NCBI GenBank assembly: GCA_026709535.1
Contig: JAPOST010000081.1
Location: 1-64,000, forward strand
Length of the DNA stretch: 64,000 nucleotides
DNA from: Rhodospirillaceae bacterium
Lineage (GTDB): Bacteria; Pseudomonadota; Alphaproteobacteria; Bin65
Direction of reading: 5' to 3'
The stretch's first letter is position 1. The number at the start of each line of letters is the position of its first letter. A model generated the notes under the pieces. The model saw only the letters and a list, made by a program, of their open reading frames with translations. It did no database searches and had not been told where the DNA came from. The position numbers and the translations under genes were made by a program. Below, piece after piece: positions 61,150-64,000 of the stretch.

Positions 61150-63141
61150 ATGCCTCGCATCAACACCATTCTTGTAGCGAACCGAGGCGAGATTGCCGTC
61201 CGGATCATGCACACGGCGCAATCGCTGGGTTACCGGACCGCCGCGGTATACTCGGAGGAGGACGCCGGCGCCCTGCATGTCCAGATGGCTGACATGTCGG
61301 CCCTGATCGGTCCGGGGCCTGTGAAAGAAAGCTATCTTGTCATTGAAAATATTCTGAAAGCGGCCGAAGAGATGGGCGCGGACGCGGTGCATCCGGCTTA
61401 CGGACTCCTGTCAGAGAACGCTGCGTTTGCCAGGGCTTGCGCAGAAGCCGGTCTGACCTTTATCGGTCCGACTGCCGAGACCATCGACCTGATGGGCAAC
61501 AAGGCGGAAGCCAGACGCCGGATGATGGCTGCCGGCGTCCCCTGCGTGCCGGGATACGAAGGGGAAGATCAGAGCGACGTGGCTTTCCTGACCGCGGCCC
61601 GCGATATTGGCTTTCCGGTCATGGTCAAGGCGGTGGCCGGAGGAGGGGGGCGCGGGATGCGTCTGGTCAACTCCGAGGAATATCTGCCGGATGCATTGGC
61701 TACTGCTCGTTCGGAGGCGGAAAGCGCGTTTGGGTCCGGCGAGCTGATCCTGGAAAAGGCCATCGTCCGACCTCGGCATGTGGAGTTTCAGGTTTTTGCC
61801 GACCGGCAGGGCAACACAATTCATCTCGGCGAGCGGGATTGCTCGATCCAGCGGCGACACCAGAAGGTGATCGAGGAAGCGCCATGTCCGGTCATGAAAG
61901 AGAATCTGCGGGCGACGATGGGCGCAGCGGCGGTCGACGCGGCAAGGAGCATCGGCTATCGGAGCGCAGGTACCGTCGAATTCCTGCTCGATGACGACAG
62001 CTGTTTCTACTTTCTGGAAATGAATACCCGGTTGCAAGTAGAGCATCCGGTAACGGAGATGATTACCGGTCTTGATCTGGTCGCACTCCAGATCCAGGTC
62101 GCAGAGGGTCGACCCCTGGGTCTGGTTCAGGACGACATCAACTTCTCGGGCCACGCCATCGAGGCCCGGCTGTATGCCGAAGACACGAGCAACGATTTCC
62201 TTCCGGCGACGGGGACTATTACCCGATGGCTCCCGGCATCCGGCGATGGAATCCGCGTGGATGGCGGCGTTGCCAGCGGCTTTTCCGTCTCGCCGTTCTA
62301 CGATCCGATGATCGCCAAGGTCGCCGCACACGGCGAAAATCGCAATATCGCGCGCCGACGTCTCGCCCGAGCATTGGAACAAACTGTTGTCTTTGGTCTG
62401 ACAACCAACAAGCCCTTCCTGATCGATTGTCTGGAAGACGAGGTCTTCGCCGACGGCGGAGCAACGACGGCCTTCATCGACGAGCGCTTTGCGGCGGATG
62501 ATCTCTCAAGGACCGAACCGGGTTTTGACTTGGCCGCAGTCGCTTCTGTTCTGCAGTTCGTGGCAGATCGCAAGAATGCGGTGGCCCGCAGTTTGGGACT
62601 TTCCCGGGAGTTGCTGAACTGGAGCGGTAGCGGCGCCTTGGTCAGCCGGTACAAGTATGCAGTCGGCAAGGCGACATTCGACCTGGCCGTTTCTCCGACC
62701 GGCGAGGCGACCTTTCGGGTAACCGATGACAGACAATCCGCAGACATCGCGATCATCATTCTCGACGACGGCCGTGCGAAGCTGATCGTCGACGGATGTC
62801 CGCAAGTCATTTTCTTCCATCACGACGGAAGGTCGGTGTTTGTCTCCGCGAACGGCCATGATTACCGCTTTGACAACATGCCCATCGGGAGTCGCTGGGG
62901 CGAGGAGGTGGTCGATGGAAGCCGTGTTGCGGCACCGATGCACGGCAAAATCCTGAAAGTCAGCGTGGCGCCGGGCGATACCGTATCCAAGGGCGATCGT
63001 CTCCTGGTCCTGGAAGCGATGAAGATGCAGCACGAAATTACGTCTGACGCTGACGGGACGGTTGCAACTGTTCTGCACAAGGCAGGAGCACAGGTGGCGA
63101 CCGGCGATCACCTGATCGAAATCACGGTAGCGGAGGAATAG
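61150..63141 (+). CDS. Acyl-CoA carboxylase, biotin carboxylase/BCCP subunit (AtuF-like)
   Basis: INTILVANRGEIAVRIMHTAQSLG, AGGGGRGMR, EMNTRLQVEHPVTEMITGLD, LVLEAMKMQHEI. Confidence 0.9.
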   Translation: MPRINTILVANRGEIAVRIMHTAQSLGYRTAAVYSEEDAGALHVQMADMSALIGPGPVKESYLVIENILKAAEEMGADAVHPAYGLLSENAAFARACAEAGLTFIGPTAETIDLMGNKAEARRRMMAAGVPCVPGYEGEDQSDVAFLTAARDIGFPVMVKAVAGGGGRGMRLVNSEEYLPDALATARSEAESAFGSGELILEKAIVRPRHVEFQVFADRQGNTIHLGERDCSIQRRHQKVIEEAPCPVMKENLRATMGAAAVDAARSIGYRSAGTVEFLLDDDSCFYFLEMNTRLQVEHPVTEMITGLDLVALQIQVAEGRPLGLVQDDINFSGHAIEARLYAEDTSNDFLPATGTITRWLPASGDGIRVDGGVASGFSVSPFYDPMIAKVAAHGENRNIARRRLARALEQTVVFGLTTNKPFLIDCLEDEVFADGGATTAFIDERFAADDLSRTEPGFDLAAVASVLQFVADRKNAVARSLGLSRELLNWSGSGALVSRYKYAVGKATFDLAVSPTGEATFRVTDDRQSADIAIIILDDGRAKLIVDGCPQVIFFHHDGRSVFVSANGHDYRFDNMPIGSRWGEEVVDGSRVAAPMHGKILKVSVAPGDTVSKGDRLLVLEAMKMQHEITSDADGTVATVLHKAGAQVATGDHLIEITVAEE

Positions 63142-63193
63142 TAATGTCCTTTCTCCTTGGAAGCGGTGGAACAGGACAGTAAGGAAAACGGTC

Positions 63194-64000
63194 ATGATTC
63201 TGACACAAGCGCTGGATTTCAACGCTGAAAGCGATTTGCTCCATGATCTGTTGAAGGACAGGGACAATTCCGATTTCGATCGGGTAACCCTGTTCAGGAA
63301 CTGGTCGGTCAACGATGTGTTGGGACATCTGCACATGTGGAACCATGCGGCCGATCTCTCGGCAACCAACGAGGCAGGGTTTCGGGAGTTTCTCAGCGCT
63401 TTTGGCGCAGCCGGCGCGCAGCATTTTCCTTATACTCACGAGTGGTCCGGTGGTTTGAAGGGCCAAGCCTTGCTGGACGCCTGGCGTGAACTCTATAGCG
63501 ACATGGCTCGTCGGTGGCAGTCTTTCGATCCAGAGAAACGGGTCAAGTGGGCCGGACCTGACATGAGCGTCCAAATGAGTATCGTCGCCCGACATATGGA
63601 AACCTGGGCGCATGGCCAGGAAGTCTTCGATCTGTTCGGTGTACGGCGGCAGGATGAAGATCGTATTCGCAACATTGTCGATCTCGGTGTTCGGACCTTC
63701 GGTTGGACCTTTGCCAATCGGCAAATCGACCGGCCGCCGATAAAGCCCTTCGTTGAACTCACCGCTCCATCCGGTGCCACTTGGAGGTGGAACGACGAAA
63801 GTGATCGCGATTACATCAAGGGGGCGGCTACAGATTTCTGTCAGGTCGTCACACAGACTCGGAGCGTTGCCGATGTCGCCCTTGATATTGCCGGGGTCTC
63901 GGCACGGCAGTGGATGGCGATTGCCCAATGCTTCGCGGGTCCACCCGTTGACCCTCCGGCCCCGGGGATGCGTTTCTGCGCGCCGCCGACGAGCGATTCG
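63194..64000 (+). CDS. TIGR03084-like metal-binding/maleylpyruvate isomerase-like protein (runs off window end)
   Basis: Manual translation from ATG 63194 stays open for 269 codons to the window edge (absent from the ORF track): MILTQALDFNAESDLLHDLLKDRDNSDFDRVTLFRNWSVNDVLGHLHMWNHAADLS...MSIVARHMETWAHGQEVFD...ARQWMAIAQCFAGPPV. Confidence 0.83.
   Translation, partial: MILTQALDFNAESDLLHDLLKDRDNSDFDRVTLFRNWSVNDVLGHLHMWNHAADLSATNEAGFREFLSAFGAAGAQHFPYTHEWSGGLKGQALLDAWRELYSDMARRWQSFDPEKRVKWAGPDMSVQMSIVARHMETWAHGQEVFDLFGVRRQDEDRIRNIVDLGVRTFGWTFANRQIDRPPIKPFVELTAPSGATWRWNDESDRDYIKGAATDFCQVVTQTRSVADVALDIAGVSARQWMAIAQCFAGPPVDPPAPGMRFCAPPTSDS

Noticed and set aside
61411-62382. 323-aa minus-strand ORF
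   Set aside because: Antisense shadow of the biotin carboxylase gene.
1-64000. CRISPR arrays, tRNA/rRNA genes, prophage structural genes
   Set aside because: No regularly spaced repeats, no cloverleaf with GGTTCGA-type arm, and no capsid, terminase or tail proteins seen on reading; no decisive software scan was possible.

Overview
64-kb chromosomal window with the gene content of an alphaproteobacterium (MipZ, DUF1489, LpxI, Irr-type box). It contains: (i) a decayed left end, with a multiply frameshifted sugar O-methyltransferase and a degenerate class III adenylate cyclase, next to an O-antigen ligase gene; (ii) scattered housekeeping genes (CBS, rlmE, penicillin acylase, peroxiredoxin, enoyl-CoA hydratase, purB); (iii) the core block rpsB-tsf-pyrH-frr-uppS-cdsA-dxr-rseP-bamA-skp-fabZ-lpxA-lpxI-lpxB-gloA, then gltA and gltX on the minus strand; (iv) a minus-strand two-gene cassette (38.8-42.4 kb and 35.7-38.8 kb, ATGA overlap) encoding a Swt1-type HEPN/SNF2 helicase and a sacsin-like GHKL ATPase with a C-terminal HNH-like Cys/His module. 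This is the best candidate for an undescribed, probably defensive, system; (v) a liu operon (leucine/isovalerate degradation) directly abutting the cassette; (vi) mipZ-VWA-DnaJ, galU, ugd and a D-Ala-D-Ala carboxypeptidase with duplicated SPOR-like repeats; (vii) a decayed IS1595-type transposase and an atu-like cluster with a second acyl-CoA carboxylase. Noncoding points of interest are paired perfect DnaA boxes in AT-rich DNA followed by a putative structured RNA (13.5-14.0 kb), a structured rpsB leader, and an Irr/ICE-like box upstream of a peroxiredoxin. No tRNA, rRNA or CRISPR array was recognised. All family calls come from reading the translations; no searches were run.
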